A stretch of DNA of 64,000 nt. It comes from Lepas anatifera. Taxonomy: Eukaryota; Arthropoda; Thecostraca; Lepadidae. Below the pieces are notes generated by a model. The model was not told where the DNA came from and ran no database searches. It saw only the letters and a program-made list of their open reading frames with translations. This document shows positions 22,910 to 34,999 of this stretch, piece after piece. The position numbers were made by a program, and so were the translations under genes. Numbering within the stretch: position 1 is the stretch's first letter; each line of letters opens with the position of its first letter. The DNA is taken from positions 1-64,000 of the forward strand of contig JAOTON010001583.1 of the NCBI GenBank assembly GCA_034440635.1, given 5' to 3'.

Positions 22910-24105
22910 CAGCTGTTCCCTTTACCTCGAACTCCATTTCTAACCACCCCCCCGCCTTGTAACCTATTAAAAACACCCTCTGAACCATGGGTGGAAATCG
23001 CAGTGGGGGGATGGGGGGGTCAGGACCCCTGGATTTTGGGTCTCCTTTAGGCTTTGTGCAGGTCTTTTATTGCATTGCCAACCTTAACCCACCCAGGACC
23101 CCACTGGTTCTAAAAGAGCCAGCCATGCTTTGAACCATAAAAAATAAATGCAAGCCCTCTTGCACGAGAAAAGTAAAAAAACACGACTACTACCCTAAAA
23201 TTCAAGCAAAAATGTTCTGTCCGAATTTAAATACACCATAAATCGGTATGGTTGGAATATCGGACACCCCTGTCCGAAATTATAGCCGGGTCAAAATTTG
23301 GCGCTAATTTCGGACACCCACAAAAAACGGTCTTAACACATAAAATAACCAATAGAACAAGCACATAAAACATTTCAAAGAAAGCCTATACATTCTTACA
23401 CGATCTTTCTAAGGTTCGCACACCACGAAGGCACATTTCACGTCTTACCGGATATCTGATGCAGAGAGTCGGCACTACCACTTTCACTAAGCCGCGGAAC
23501 GGGAATGTACAAATTATCACCTCTTCTCGGATTCGCGCGAGAAATTCAGGCGACCAGTCAGAGGCAAGCAGGCCACATGAGGCTCATTAGAAAGAAGAAA
23601 AAAGCGTCGTCAGCTGGTGTAGCCACAAACAACGTTCGTCGCCGGTCTTTTTACAGATGAGGCTGGAAAGGGAGTGTGTCCGGATTTCCGGACTGTCCGA
23701 AATTCGGTGTTTTCCCCTACGCAGTCTGTGGTAGAATATTTACGGCACGATTCCAGCGGGATCGAATGAATTTTTACTTATTCTGATTGACGCGTCGGCT
23801 TCTGGTTCCTGCGGGTGTAGATGCTGTCGGTGTATGCGAGAGGACTTTTTGGTACTAATGAGGTTGTTCATCGGTATATCAGGAGGGCTGGTGCTGATTC
23901 GGCGAGCTTTCAATTGCTGGTAGTAGTTGTTAGAGAAGAGTCGTGATGACACTGTCTCCGATCATAATCAGCAATGATGAACCTAAAATGAAGTTCTGTG
24001 AAATATTTCTCATATGCATGCTGAAAATCCAAACCTGTAATTCGTTGAAACGAAGCAAGCTTCTTGTCGTCACCGTCCATACTTTTATAAAAATCAATCG
24101 GTGAT
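22910..24105. other. Unassigned; TCCGAAATTCGG-type repeat at 23220-23722
   Basis: No recognised gene. Several TGTCCGAAATT phrases (23218, 23272 and 23695) and the terminus GTGTTTTCCCCTA at 23710-23722 suggest an old non-autonomous repeat related to 15053-15350. Two minus-strand frames (23740-23952 and 23910-24125) lack recognisable motifs. Confidence 0.35.
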
Positions 24106-24106
24106 A

Positions 24107-24131
24107 ACATAACATAACATAACATAACATA
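24107..24131 (-). repeat. (ATGTT)n tail, possible LINE 3' end
   Basis: Five AACAT units on the plus strand (ATGTT on minus) lie about 430 bp downstream of the LINE ORF2 stop. Short tandem tails are usual at the 3' end of CR1/Jockey-like LINEs, so this may mark the element's end. A (CA)-rich tract near 24281-24315 lies in between. Confidence 0.45.
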
Positions 24132-24557
24132 TATTTCATCATTACATCGCAGTGAAATAAAACAAATGTTCGGCTCGATTGAGGCAAAAGTGCCAACGGC
24201 ACTTAATTCCAGGCCCCTCTCGAGCTCTAGTATAAAACTAGTTATCTATAATGACGCTGCATTTCTAACACTCGTGCACAGCACACACACACACATACAC
24301 CCACACACGCACAAACATGTTTGGAAATTGTTTTACAAAAACACAAATCATGAACACATGAATAAATAACTTTGATATTTTCTAAAATATTGTTTCCTAA
24401 CCACATTATATCATCTGTACCTCCCGTCTAGCCACGGCGCCACGCTCCCTCGCCAACTCCACCCTCAGTAAATCCTTCCTGGTATTGTTGCTTCCCGAGT
24501 GAATCTAGAGGCAGCTAGGATTTTGATAATTTTTACCCTACCATGAATTGAACGAAT

Positions 24558-27500
24558 CTAAAGTCTGTTGGTTTTTATTAGGAACTTTTGTACAACTGTT
24601 GCGGTGGTCTTGCAAAGTTTTTTGTCTACAGGTCCGAGAACTATGGTGCTGATTTGTGTGGTAATAGGCAGGTCATTGAAATTTATGTGGAGAATACCGG
24701 AGAGTTCGAGAAATAGCTCAGCCCTGAGCCCATCGTAGTGAGGGCAAGCTAGGAAAAAGTGTTTAATATCCTCTCTTGGATGACCACAGTCACAGGCTGG
24801 GGAGTCAGACCTACCAAGGGCATGTCTGTGACCATTCAGTGCCGACGATTCAAGCCTGATCTGTGTGTGGAGTCTGTTGCCCAGTCTCGTACCAAAGGAA
24901 AAATAAGATTTCGGAGTTACAGGGACGCGAGTTCTTAATATCTGTTTTTGAAGTGTAAAATGTTGTTTGTTTGCCGCAGCTCTTGCGGAAGACTATTCCA
25001 CACTCTTGTGACTCGGGGAACAAAAGAGTTAGAGTAGGAGGATGTGCTGGATTCTGGATATGAAAGATAGTTGTTAAGCGTATTTCTAAGGACTCTGGAA
25101 GTATCAAGATGTCTGGGATTCGGTATTAAGTCTTTAATATACTGGGGTACTCTGTCATCAAACATGATACGGTGGAAGAGAAGAATGCCATTTGTCTCCC
25201 GCCGTTTTTCAAGTGTATACCACCCAAGCTCTTCTAGCAGTTTTGTTCTCGACGTCCTTCGCGGCACTCCTGTTATTAATCTGGCAGCTCTGGTCTGGGC
25301 CTTTTCAAGACGACCCTTGTCGTACTCTGTCAGGTGACCGTCATATACTGTGTCACAGTAGTCTAGATATGGCTGTACATAAGTTTTGTAGATACTTAAT
25401 AGTGTTTGTCTGGGGAGTAAGTCTGCTATAGGATACAGGGGGCTTAGCGCTTTGTTGAATTTCAGGAGAACTTCGCTGACATGCGACTTGAACCTCAGGT
25501 CAGTTGAAAGTGTCAGTCCTAGGTGCTTATGTGATTGTTTTTGGGGATTCGAATGCTGTTGAAATTGAGCAAAGGTGCGCTTACTCTGCTTTTGTGAGAA
25601 AACGTTTGTTGTGTGGTCTTAGAGGCATTGAAGGTGATAACCCACTTATGGCCATAAGCCAAAATTGAGTCTAGGTCTTTTTGAAGCTTACCCTGCACTT
25701 CAGTAACATTATGTGGAGTGTGGCTGGCATGAAGGGAGCTGTCATCAGCAAAGAACATAATATCACTTTCTGTATGGCCAATTAGACCATTCAAGTACAT
25801 AACTGCCAAGAGGGGCCCTAGGACTGACCCCCTGAGGAACACCTGCCTTCAATGCCTTGGGTGATGAATTACTTTCACCTATCTGCACGATTTGGGTTCT
25901 TCCACTTAAGTACGACTTGAGCCACTGCAGAAGTGTCCCGTCTATCCCAAATTCAATGCTACATTTAGCTAATAAACCATCATGCCAGATTTTCTCAAAA
26001 TATCTCGAGATGTCTAGGTATACTACAGTGAAATCTGAACCCTCATTTAGTGACTTGAAAAGTTTGTCAACCAGGTAGGTGAGTTGAATCTGTGTGTTAT
26101 GTCCTGGGCGATAGCCACTCTGCTTTGGTGTTAGAAGAGAATGCAGCATTATATGTTGATATATGCGTGAGAACACAAGTTTTTCGAATATTTTCGACAC
26201 GCAAGGAAGAAGGCTAATCGGTCTATAATTCTTAACCTCAGAGGGAGAGCCCTTACCTTTGAAAATTGGTTTGACGGTCGCAAGTTTCCATGGCGTAGGA
26301 AATTTTCCGAGGTTGATGGACTTGTTAAAAATTTTTGCTAATGGCTCTGCTATGAATGCCCCCGTCATTTTCAAAATTTTTACTGGAAGGTTGTCTGGCC
26401 CACTCGCCTTGGAACAGTCAAGTTTATTTATGATGCGCAAGACCTCTTCTCGACCAATTTCGTCAAATTCAAGGCTGTGAGGGACTGTCAAAGAATCAGA
26501 TACGTATTTTTGTAGCTGATCTTCATGGCTCGTGGTGATATTAATATCCGTTTGCGTACAGAAGTAAGAGTTAAGAGCGTTTGCTTTTTGGTGATCGTCG
26601 TTCATGATATTGTCTTCAATAATGAGGGGAGGAATCACGTCATAACGTTTGAATCCGGTGATACTTTTGAGGATGGTATGATATTTGAAGGGATCTTTTT
26701 TACATTTAAGTAGCTGGTTAACCTTTCGAGTAATATTCTCGTTCTTAAGTTTTCTGTTTATACTTGTGACCAGATTACGCTGGCGACGCCAACGGTCCCA
26801 GGATTGCATTGTTTGGCTGCACTTAGCAGCTCGAAAGAGTCTATCTCTCTTGCGAATTTGTCGGTGCAATTCTGATGTGAACCAAGGCTTGTTTTGCCTA
26901 ACTATTATGTTTTTGCGGGGTATATGACTGCAAGCCACATCAATTATTGTTTTGGTCAGTGCAATGACAGCTTCATCCAGATCTTTGTCGATTATGACAT
27001 CCCAGTCTATTTGAGATAGGTTTTCTACCAGGGCTTCGATGTTTGTCCTTTTGTAATCCCAATTAGTTGCGCGTACTACCCCAGCTGGCAAAGGGACTGC
27101 TAGGGAAATAGACATGAATATAGGAAGGTGGTCAATGCTGGAGAAAGGTGCCAGAATGCCAGCCTTTCGGACAAAATCGGGTCTGTTTGTGAAAATAAGG
27201 TCACGGATGTTGTGGGTTCCACCATGTAACCTAGTGGCTGTATGGATAAGCTGAGACAATGAGAGCGTTTCTGACGTGTCTTTCAACCTGCGTTCAAAGG
27301 GGGTGATGGGTGAATGTTCGACATTTCTTTCTGTTAGCCAGCAATTTCCAGCATTCATGTCCCCAGCTATAACGATTACATCAGGAAGTAGTCTTTGGGC
27401 CTCAGTTACACTTTCTTCAAGGTAATCTAGGAAGCTTGTTAACTTTTCAGATGGTGTGTTTGGAGGTAAATAACAAGAGCATACTAATAAGCAAAACTTC

Positions 27501-27830
27501 TGAACCTTGATTTGGGCCCATGTTGCTTCAAATGCTGCATTCTCTAGCTGGACAAGATGGGAGAAGGGTAGGGAATTCTTTATATAGAGACCAACACCCC
27601 CACCTCTCCTAGTTCTGGTTTTCGTAATCGGGGGATGAAACCCTTGGAGGGAATAAAGGCTGGGATGCACTGATGCGTCTATTTTCAACTCTGATAGTAA
27701 CAAGATGCTAATATCATTGTTGTCCACAAACTGAGCTAGTTCTTGAAGCCTGCAGGGGCTGTAATTGAGTTTATATTAACTGCCGATATGTTGATATTAT
27801 GTGTTGGGGTACGCGGCAAAGGAAAACTGA
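24558..27830 (-). pseudogene. LINE ORF2: endonuclease and reverse transcriptase (Jockey/CR1 group)
   Basis: The apurinic-like endonuclease comes first: NINISAVNINSIT, LLLSELKID, RRGGGVGLYIK, VIAGDMNAGNCW and SSIDHLPIF. Reverse transcriptase follows: KNYRPISLLPCVSKIFE, TVVYLDISRYFEKIWHDG (motif A), GVPQG then SVLGPLLAV, and FADDSSL (the catalytic YxDD-type box). Further on are PYLDYCD, LEELGW and VWNSLPQELR. A C-terminal cysteine motif, CDCGHPREDIKHFFLACP, lies at about 24800-24745, and the stop is at 24558. No RNase H domain is seen. Four frame changes all fall in homopolymers: G4 27755-27758, C5 25828-25832, T5 25538-25542 and T5 24945-24949. Each needs one base, so the element may be intact in the animal. 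Confidence 0.9.
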
Positions 27831-28305
27831 GGGCAGCAGGCGGGTCAGCCATGGGCGCCATAACTAGCGGCGGGTAGTGTGAACAGTACAAAACATGAAA
27901 ATTCTTGTTTTTCGAAGGGATCATACAAGAGAACAACATACACATCTTCATCTGATTGGGACCGTCGTAATACTACCTGATTGAATTTGGGGTTCAGCAA
28001 ACAAAAAACATTCACAAGGCAATATTCATGAAACACAACCATAAGTTGACCAACATATGTACAATATGCAGCACAGAAGGTGCCTTGACACATCATAACT
28101 TTCAGGCTTGCAGTTCTTATTCAGATATTGTGAGAATTACAATGCAGGCTTACCTGGTAGCACAGTTATATTACGATTTCAATGTGCTTTGCAGTGTTGC
28201 ATGGCAGAAAACTGTAAGAGAGGATGGTGCTCAATCATCACCATCTTCCGTCATGCGTCTGATTACGTCCTGTGGCCATCGCACCGCTGTTCTGATTCAT
28301 TACCA

Positions 28306-29184
28306 TTACCGGCTCGTCGAGGCTCCTTTTTGCTGCTGGTTACGGCGTCCACCCCGTCCTCTGGCGACTGACCAGGGTCCTGCACCCGCCGGACCGGCAC
28401 TGCTCCCGATCGAGTCCTGTTGCGTTGACGTCGGGGTTGGGGCTCTGTGACTTGAGCTGCTTGTGTTAGCCGATGCAAGTATATCCTCCAGTACTACATC
28501 GTCAGTACCAATGATACCATGGAAGTCTGTGACTTCATCAATACATTTCACCGGCTGGTTCTCGCGTTGTCGCACTTTAACTCGGCCGTTTGTTGTGTAC
28601 GCTGCCCACACCTTCTTCTTCTTCTTTAGCTGCCGGGCGATATAAAGAAGATGTTGGTTTTTCTGAGTGAGACACTCGGCAATGAAAACGTTGTCCAGTG
28701 CCTCCCGCGTCAGAGTGGCATGACCACGCACACGGTTGGCCGACACGTCCTTTCTGGCCTCGAAAAGCTTCTGGCGCATGTTTTGGGAAACAAACTTGGC
28801 TATGATTGCCCTAGGTCTATCCCTACCTATTTTACCAACCCGATGTGATCGGTCAAGGTCGTCTGGTGACACCGTTACACCGGCAGCCTTAGCAACGTCG
28901 ATTATGATGGAGTCAGTATTTTCGTTGTTCGCTTCCGGAACACCGCTGATTATTAGTGCGTTCCTTCTGCTGTATTGCTCCAGCTGATCTATCCTTCTTT
29001 CGGCAGCTATCAGTTTCTTATGGGTGGATGTCAGATCTGTTTGGAGGGCTATGATCTTTTCTTCGCATCTTTCAGTCGCTCTTGTTACAGCGACTTCTAC
29101 AGCATTTGCTACTATAGCCTGTAGTTTTTCTGCGAACTCTTCTTCCAGAAGAAGGGCTCGCAACGCCTCCTTGATCTGCGACAT
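28306..29184 (-). CDS. LINE ORF1, L1-ORF1p-like RNA-binding protein
   Basis: The 292-residue frame is uninterrupted. It begins with a helical, coiled-coil-like segment (LQAIVANAVEVAV ... LIAAERRIDQLEQYSRRNAL). An RRM-like and C-terminal domain of the L1 ORF1p type follows, with DRSHRVGK and RPRAIIAKFVSQNMRQKL. A basic stretch (LKKKKKVW) and a low-complexity Ser/Gly/Arg tail ending RGRGGRRNQQQK complete the protein. It lies about 480 bp upstream of ORF2 on the same strand, the expected LINE order. Its expected role is binding element RNA in a ribonucleoprotein particle. The intact frame suggests a fairly young copy. Confidence 0.85.
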   Translation of the reverse strand: MSQIKEALRALLLEEEFAEKLQAIVANAVEVAVTRATERCEEKIIALQTDLTSTHKKLIAAERRIDQLEQYSRRNALIISGVPEANNENTDSIIIDVAKAAGVTVSPDDLDRSHRVGKIGRDRPRAIIAKFVSQNMRQKLFEARKDVSANRVRGHATLTREALDNVFIAECLTQKNQHLLYIARQLKKKKKVWAAYTTNGRVKVRQRENQPVKCIDEVTDFHGIIGTDDVVLEDILASANTSSSSHRAPTPTSTQQDSIGSSAGPAGAGPWSVARGRGGRRNQQQKGASTSR

Positions 29185-30948
29185 TGTCCTCGATTACCAC
29201 ACACTACCCGCCGCCTCGGCCTACTCCTTTATTATTACCACTTTTAAGAATTCACAAATAACACACTTTTAAAGAGTCTGGAGTGGTCGGGAGCTGCGAC
29301 TAAGCCGTGGTGCGGTGAGGTACAGACGATATCAATTAATCAAATTAAACAGAATATTAATTTTAGTCTTCACTGATTAGTTATCACTTTTCTTGAGATT
29401 CACTGAAGAGGTAACCGATGATATTGAAGCGCACGAGGACTGTAGGAAAATTCGAGTGCAGTTTTTGCGAATCATCGAAGTTCAAAAGATGGCCAAAATA
29501 ATAATGATTTGAAAATCAACAAAATTTCAACTTATGATAGCTCACAGCATAATAGCTGTAACGCCATGTAAGTAACAGTATTAGAAAGGAAATTGATTGG
29601 GCTTTCCAGCGAGACACGAGTCAAACAGAGAATCCTTCAGATAAAGGAGAAAAAGTCTGGAGAGCTAGAGCCGTTAAAACACGTCCTAACCGTTTAAGAA
29701 GTGAATACGGAATGAAGAGCGTGAATACATCAGCAGCGAACCCGTAGTCACTGAACAGCCACCTCTAATATTTCCTTGCAATTTTTGACAAATTGATTCC
29801 GATAATATTCTTGCAATACGTGTCCTTGCAAAACAAACTATTTGAACACACTGCACACCAAGGCCCTTAACGTATAAGGTACGGTCATCCGGCGATTCGG
29901 CCGGATCGTGACGTAAGCATGTGACGTCACAATTGCTCACATGCCGAGCCTCTTCATTGACTTAAGCCTATGCAGGAAATAAAATCTATATTTCACAAAA
30001 TTTCAAGACTTTAGATAGTTTATCATTCTACTAGACCTTTTCTGCTTAGCTCAAACGTTGGCAACGATTTTATCATCACCTAGTCCTAGGACTGGCTCGC
30101 CCTCCAGGACGACAACTCTTGGTCGTAACCACCCTTTACCGTGTGGGAGATATATGCACCGAGGTAAAAACCGAGTTTGATCAGTCACCGTGATCCTGAG
30201 CGAGTTAAAAGCGATCGTAAGCATATTCAATGGTGAACTCGTGTATTCTGGCATCACACGCCCCTTCCCTTGTTTCCTGTTTCGGACTGGTGTTCGACAC
30301 CAAGATGTTCGAGAGCGGGCGCTCAAATTATTTTTCCAAGCTTTTTAGTCCAAATACACGCATCGATGCAATTTTATGGGACTTAACAATACAGCCTAAC
30401 CATACAACCACTCTTTCAATGCAATGTATTGATTTTTCTAGAGCCTCTGAGCCAGTGAACTCACACCACTCGACCTGTTCTTTAAAACAAACACACCAGT
30501 TTGTAAGCAATTAGTTGTAATATTGGACAGTACTACCAAATATATGCCAAATAGAGACCGCGTCACACAGGTGTTCCAGGCAGCGAGGCGGCCGCCAAAG
30601 TAGCTCGGTAAGCCGCCGAAATCCAGCAAGGTTGGGTACCTATGAATTTCAACGGGACTTAGGCATGGTTATGAGACGATAACGTAATAAGAAAGGCATC
30701 TATATAGAAGATAACAGAGCAAGCCGAACCTCCTCTCCATATAAAGTAAATGACTAGATCACCTGAGTTGAAAGTCATGCAAATATCACAATTCAGGATT
30801 CATGCGGTTCAAATAATTTCTTTTGGATACCACACCATGATTAAAATAATGTGCTAAGATGACTTCCAAAAAATGGCGAAATCAGATGGTGACCGACGGC
30901 TCGGGTTGGTGGTTTGCCGCATCCGAAACCAGATTCGGAGATCCAAAT
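29185..30948. other. LINE 5' flank and unassigned sequence
   Basis: The LINE 5' UTR should begin here, but its edge is not visible. From about 29300 to 30948 no supported gene is seen; the short frames (29686-29940 and 30051-30326 minus) have no recognised motif. Confidence 0.4.
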
Positions 30949-33900
30949 CTAAAGGCAGCTGCGGTGGTGTTGAAGCACTTGTTTGTTACTGCGTCGTTGG
31001 GCTGAGGCTCCACTTTTTGCTTTGTTTAGCCATTTGAGCCGGATGAAGACCCCTGTGCGCACAAGTTTTGTGATTATACAGTCATCAAGTGACGGTTTCT
31101 TTCTTTGTAGGTTTGCTGCCAACCGCTTTATGATACCAGGCCTCATGTCGGCCGTTTGTCCCATTGTGAGGCTGAAGATTATTTCGAATGACCTCACGGT
31201 TTCCATCCATTTAACGGATGACACCATGAGGCCACCGTTACTTATCAGCTGGATCCAAGTGTCAGGCACGTTGGACGGTTGTGATAGATGTGTGTGTGTG
31301 TGTCGGCCCAACGTCCCATCGATGTTTTGGCACTTACGCGCCACATAGCCTGCTATAAATGCAAGTGCTTCCTCCTGCACAGAAGTCGAGCTTGCTTCAC
31401 CTGCAACACCAATGAAATTTGACAACTATTGAAAACAATGCGTTATTAACAGTATTCCCATTTCGGCACGTAGCAACACTGTAACCAAGTACAGACCTAT
31501 TTCTGGGAACTTCCTGTTTTTTTCGAGAGCTGAATTAATATTTTCTTAACATCACTTGCATGGGATGGAGATGGGTTAGGTAGGGACATTGAAAAAATAT
31601 ACAACCCGGGACGACAACGGCAATGCTTCTGATCACCAACTCGGTGCAGCAGCCATTCGCCGTTCTATACATTGAGGGACTAATTCGAACAAAAAACATC
31701 ACATGATTACATTAACATCCCTCAAAAATTCCCAAAATGTGACCCCTGACGTCTCACGTGACCTCTCGCGTTACAATTTATATCGGTAGAAGAGGTCACC
31801 AAACTCCAACCTTGACTGGACTCAAATCGGGGTCCCCCGATCTAAGTTTCATCCGCAGTGGAAACGGGACTGTCGTTTACGCGCAGGGGCGGGGTTTGGT
31901 ACAAGTTATTATCACAAACCTTCCAGGGAAGTATGCACCAGTTCAATCGGGGAGCCCAGCTGTTGCTCCAGGTCACAAAACGGGACCGCAGACTGTGCAC
32001 TGACAGTCAGATAGATCTCCTGTATTTCTGCGTCTTCCCTTGCTGCATCCATTTGATCAGATTCCTCGAGCTGCAATGAGTATTTGTCTTGCAATCTGAT
32101 ACAATGCAATAGGATATAGGAGAAGGTGGCGGGGAACTAAATTTCAGGGAACATGTGAACTTTATTTCAGACCTATTCACCTGGAATGTATTTCAGGTGC
32201 TCTTCTCCAGATTAATTATTGTTTTGGCGAAATATTTGTGACCCAGACTCATTTGCCTAGATATGCTGTTTTCTGGGGTAAATAGTTAAACAAATTACAG
32301 AAACAAATTAAGGTGAACTTTGTCTTTAGGAAGTGTGAGTGTTTACTGGCCTTCCTCCTCGAGACCTGGATGTGAAATAGACAGCACTTAAATAGCACTT
32401 AACCCTCGCCCCACCGGGGGGGGCCATCGATGGCCCCCCTAAGGTTTTTCCGGGATAGCAGAAAAACGACGAGGCGCTGCACCGCGGTTGAGGGCTCTAC
32501 CTCTCACTGCATCATTTTCCCATCATCCCTGAAATTTTTTACCCCGGGTCACCCAAGGTCAGGTCGCCAGACGAGGTCAACCAACGTCACCTCACTTCAC
32601 CTTTAGAGCTCTGTAAGAGCTACATTTCAGGGTCGATCGATTTGAAACTTCCTACACTTCATGACCCCTCCAGGGTCTACAAGGTGTATATCTGGGATTT
32701 TTTGATTTCGTGCCCTGAGGTCAGGTCACGAGGCGACCTCTCCCGTTGGAAAAGCATGGGGAAAAGCTATTTCATGATATAAAAGCCACAAAAATGATTG
32801 CAAATACTCAGCCTGCTCAGAACAGCGTTTTTGGACACCCTTTCACGGATCCCAGGGGTCATATTTGCCCTTTGATTTTTCCAAGGTCATCCAAGGTCAC
32901 CAGAGGTCAAAAACAGTATTTTGACAATAACTTTTGACCTAATTGAGCTAGAGCGGTGAAACAAACACCATCGTGTTTGTCTTGTCACTGGCTTTCATTT
33001 GATATACGTTAAGGTCACTTTTTGACCTTTCGTGACCTCAGGTCATATTAGGTCACGAGGTGACCTCTGGCGGTCAAACCACTGGCGGGAGGTCTTTACG
33101 TTCCACATAGCGGAAAAAGTACTGGCAATTTGCTATCAAATGTACTTTACCAGGTCTCAATATCTCTAATGACATAAGAGTTATGCCCAGTCTGCTTAAT
33201 CATTGCATATTTGAGTGAAAATAGCCGATCTTGACCTAATTTGACCTCTGGAGGTCAAACCATTGACCTGAGCACTAAAACATGCGAAGTAATTTCTTAC
33301 TGAATTCACGCGAGCTTTCTATTGCACTTTGCAGATTTGCGCTAACGCCCATATTGTCGGGGGTTAGAGGGGGGCCATCGATGGCCCCCCGGTGGGGCGA
33401 AGGTGGCGCCGGACCCCCGGTGGGGCGCGGGTTAAAATAGCAGATTGGTGAAAACGTTTGAAACTTGACACACGAGCTATTATTTCATCAACTATTCTGT
33501 AAACCTGCCTGGATATCCAGTCCCTCAAAGGCGCTGTTGGTTAAGTTGTCTAGCCTGCAAAAGCATTTCAAGCCTGCAAAAGTAATTCAAAAGTATTTCT
33601 GTATATACACTACCCTGCCTCTCAGCAGAATACCTTTAATGCCCTGTTAGTACGAAGTGCAGAAGCGAAACCTATCGAAATGATACTAAACACATAATTT
33701 CACAGCATATTTACCTTTCAGCCACCGAACAGTTTGCTTCTTCGGGGTCTTTAGCCTCGAGCAACGTACACATCTCCTGTCTCCGTTCCCTCCTTTCATG
33801 TCGAGTGTTTCTCGCAGACGTGGATGCTTTGACTTCCCTGACGATATCTAAATTCAAGATCATGGAAAAAACTTTCTCTTATACTGGCAATGCACTATTG

Positions 33901-34472
33901 ACGCCTGCACATGCAGGAGTTGACGTCAGAATTCTGATCTTTATTTTTTTAGATTGACTCTTTATAAACGGGGTACCCCTTGGATATTTTGTATCTATGC
34001 CAACGGAACAAAGTGACCAAACTAACAAACCGAACAGCTGCTCGAATTGATAATTGTGTTTAAACTATGGGAAAAACTTAAATCCTTATTAACATTTATT
34101 TTTCGAACACAGTGATGGCAAGTATTTAAGTGGAATATTATTGCAGCGTAAATTGCAGGTAAGCAGAAGCTTTTATCAAGCCGGCATGTATTCTCACCTT
34201 AGATGTAGGTTCAGTGAGGGAATAGCACCGTCTTTCAGGGACATCTTACTTGCTATGCCCATTGAATACTTTAGCAGACATGTTTGGTTGTAGTCCGATC
34301 TTTTGAAATGCTTCTCGCATATCACAGCATGTTGAAATTTCTTTGAAACTGGTCTGGAACAACGACGAATCCATTCCTTTCTTACGCTTGAGTCTTTAGG
34401 AAAATGAAAGTATGATACGCCCGGATCACGCCTATTCCCCATAGGGCAAGCTGCTACGGTACAATGCACCAT
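30949..34472 (-). CDS. THAP domain / P-element-like transposase gene, four predicted exons
   Basis: Proposed minus-strand exons: 34472-34198, 33847-33715, 32095-31920 and 31400-30949. Exon 1 is a complete THAP domain (C4, C9, FHFPKD, W34, C52, H55 and GAIPSL), a C2CH zinc-binding DNA-binding fold. Exon 2 is highly charged (RHERRERRQEMCTLLE). Exon 3 is acidic (QLEESDQMDAAREDAEIQ). Exon 4 has EEALAFIAGYVARK, the hallmark of the C-terminal region of P-element/THAP9 transposases. Exon 2/3 and 3/4 phases fit exactly, the latter giving LEG|EASS. Exon 1/2 is off by one base, so that junction or an indel needs checking. The product would be about 345 residues, far short of THAP9-type proteins (about 900), with no RNase H-like core seen. 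It could be a reduced host gene or a deleted P element. Confidence 0.65.
32403..33431. mobile_element. piggyBac-type MITE, copy 1
   Basis: Flanked by TTAA at 32399-32402 and 33432-33435. Terminal inverted repeats start CCC(T/G)CGCCCCACCGGGGG. Next to each end lies a perfect palindrome, GGGGGGCCATCGATGGCCCC-type. Length is 1029 bp. The interior has no long ORF but many AGGTCA/TGACCT motifs. TTAA targets and CCC-starting ends are piggyBac-family features. It sits in intron 2 of the THAP/P gene. Confidence 0.85.
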
Positions 34473-34879
34473 CTTTACATGTGTTTCAATACAAATCTGA
34501 AAATAAAACGGCGTGTAAAAATATGCATCCTCTCATCATCCCACCAATCATCTGACTGAGCCAAACAAACTAAGCAAACAGCTGTTGCTAAGCTGTGACG
34601 TCACAATTGCTCACGGTCCTATGGCCGCTGAAGGGATGACTGGGGCCTGCTGCACACACCGAGTTTGCTCGAGTTTGCTCACCTACACTATTTTACTTAT
34701 GTTATTGCTAGCGCGAGCGTCTGCAGTTTCACGACTTTCGTTTTAATATTTTCTGTGTTTTAGAAAAGCTTCGGAGAAATTACTTTAATGTCATTATCAA
34801 TATTATGACTTCATTTAAATCAACTATTTTATCCGGCGGACGCAGGCTGTGTTTAGCGTCCTCGTGAAAATTCTACCTA

Positions 34880-34998
34880 GATGCATTTTTTACCTAGGTA
34901 GTCTTTTTGTTGGTGAAACAGAAAAACTACCTAGGTAAATATTCACCTTAGGTATTTTTTATTTTACCTAGGTAGTTTTTTTTGGTGCAATAGGCCAC
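34880..34998 (-). mobile_element. MITE end, ACCTAGGTA family, copy 2
   Basis: Read on the minus strand from 34998, it begins GGCCTATTGCACCAAAAAAA, then AACTACCTAGGTAAAAT. This matches 11223-11262 closely and is followed by several ACCTAGGTA palindromes. Confidence 0.65.
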
Positions 34999-34999
34999 A

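Noticed and set aside
33715..33847. Reading THAP/P exon 2 in its other open frame as a piggyBac cysteine tail
   Set aside because: RRCVRCSRL looks superficially Cys-rich, but no other piggyBac transposase text is nearby, and the alternative frame joins exon 3 in phase.
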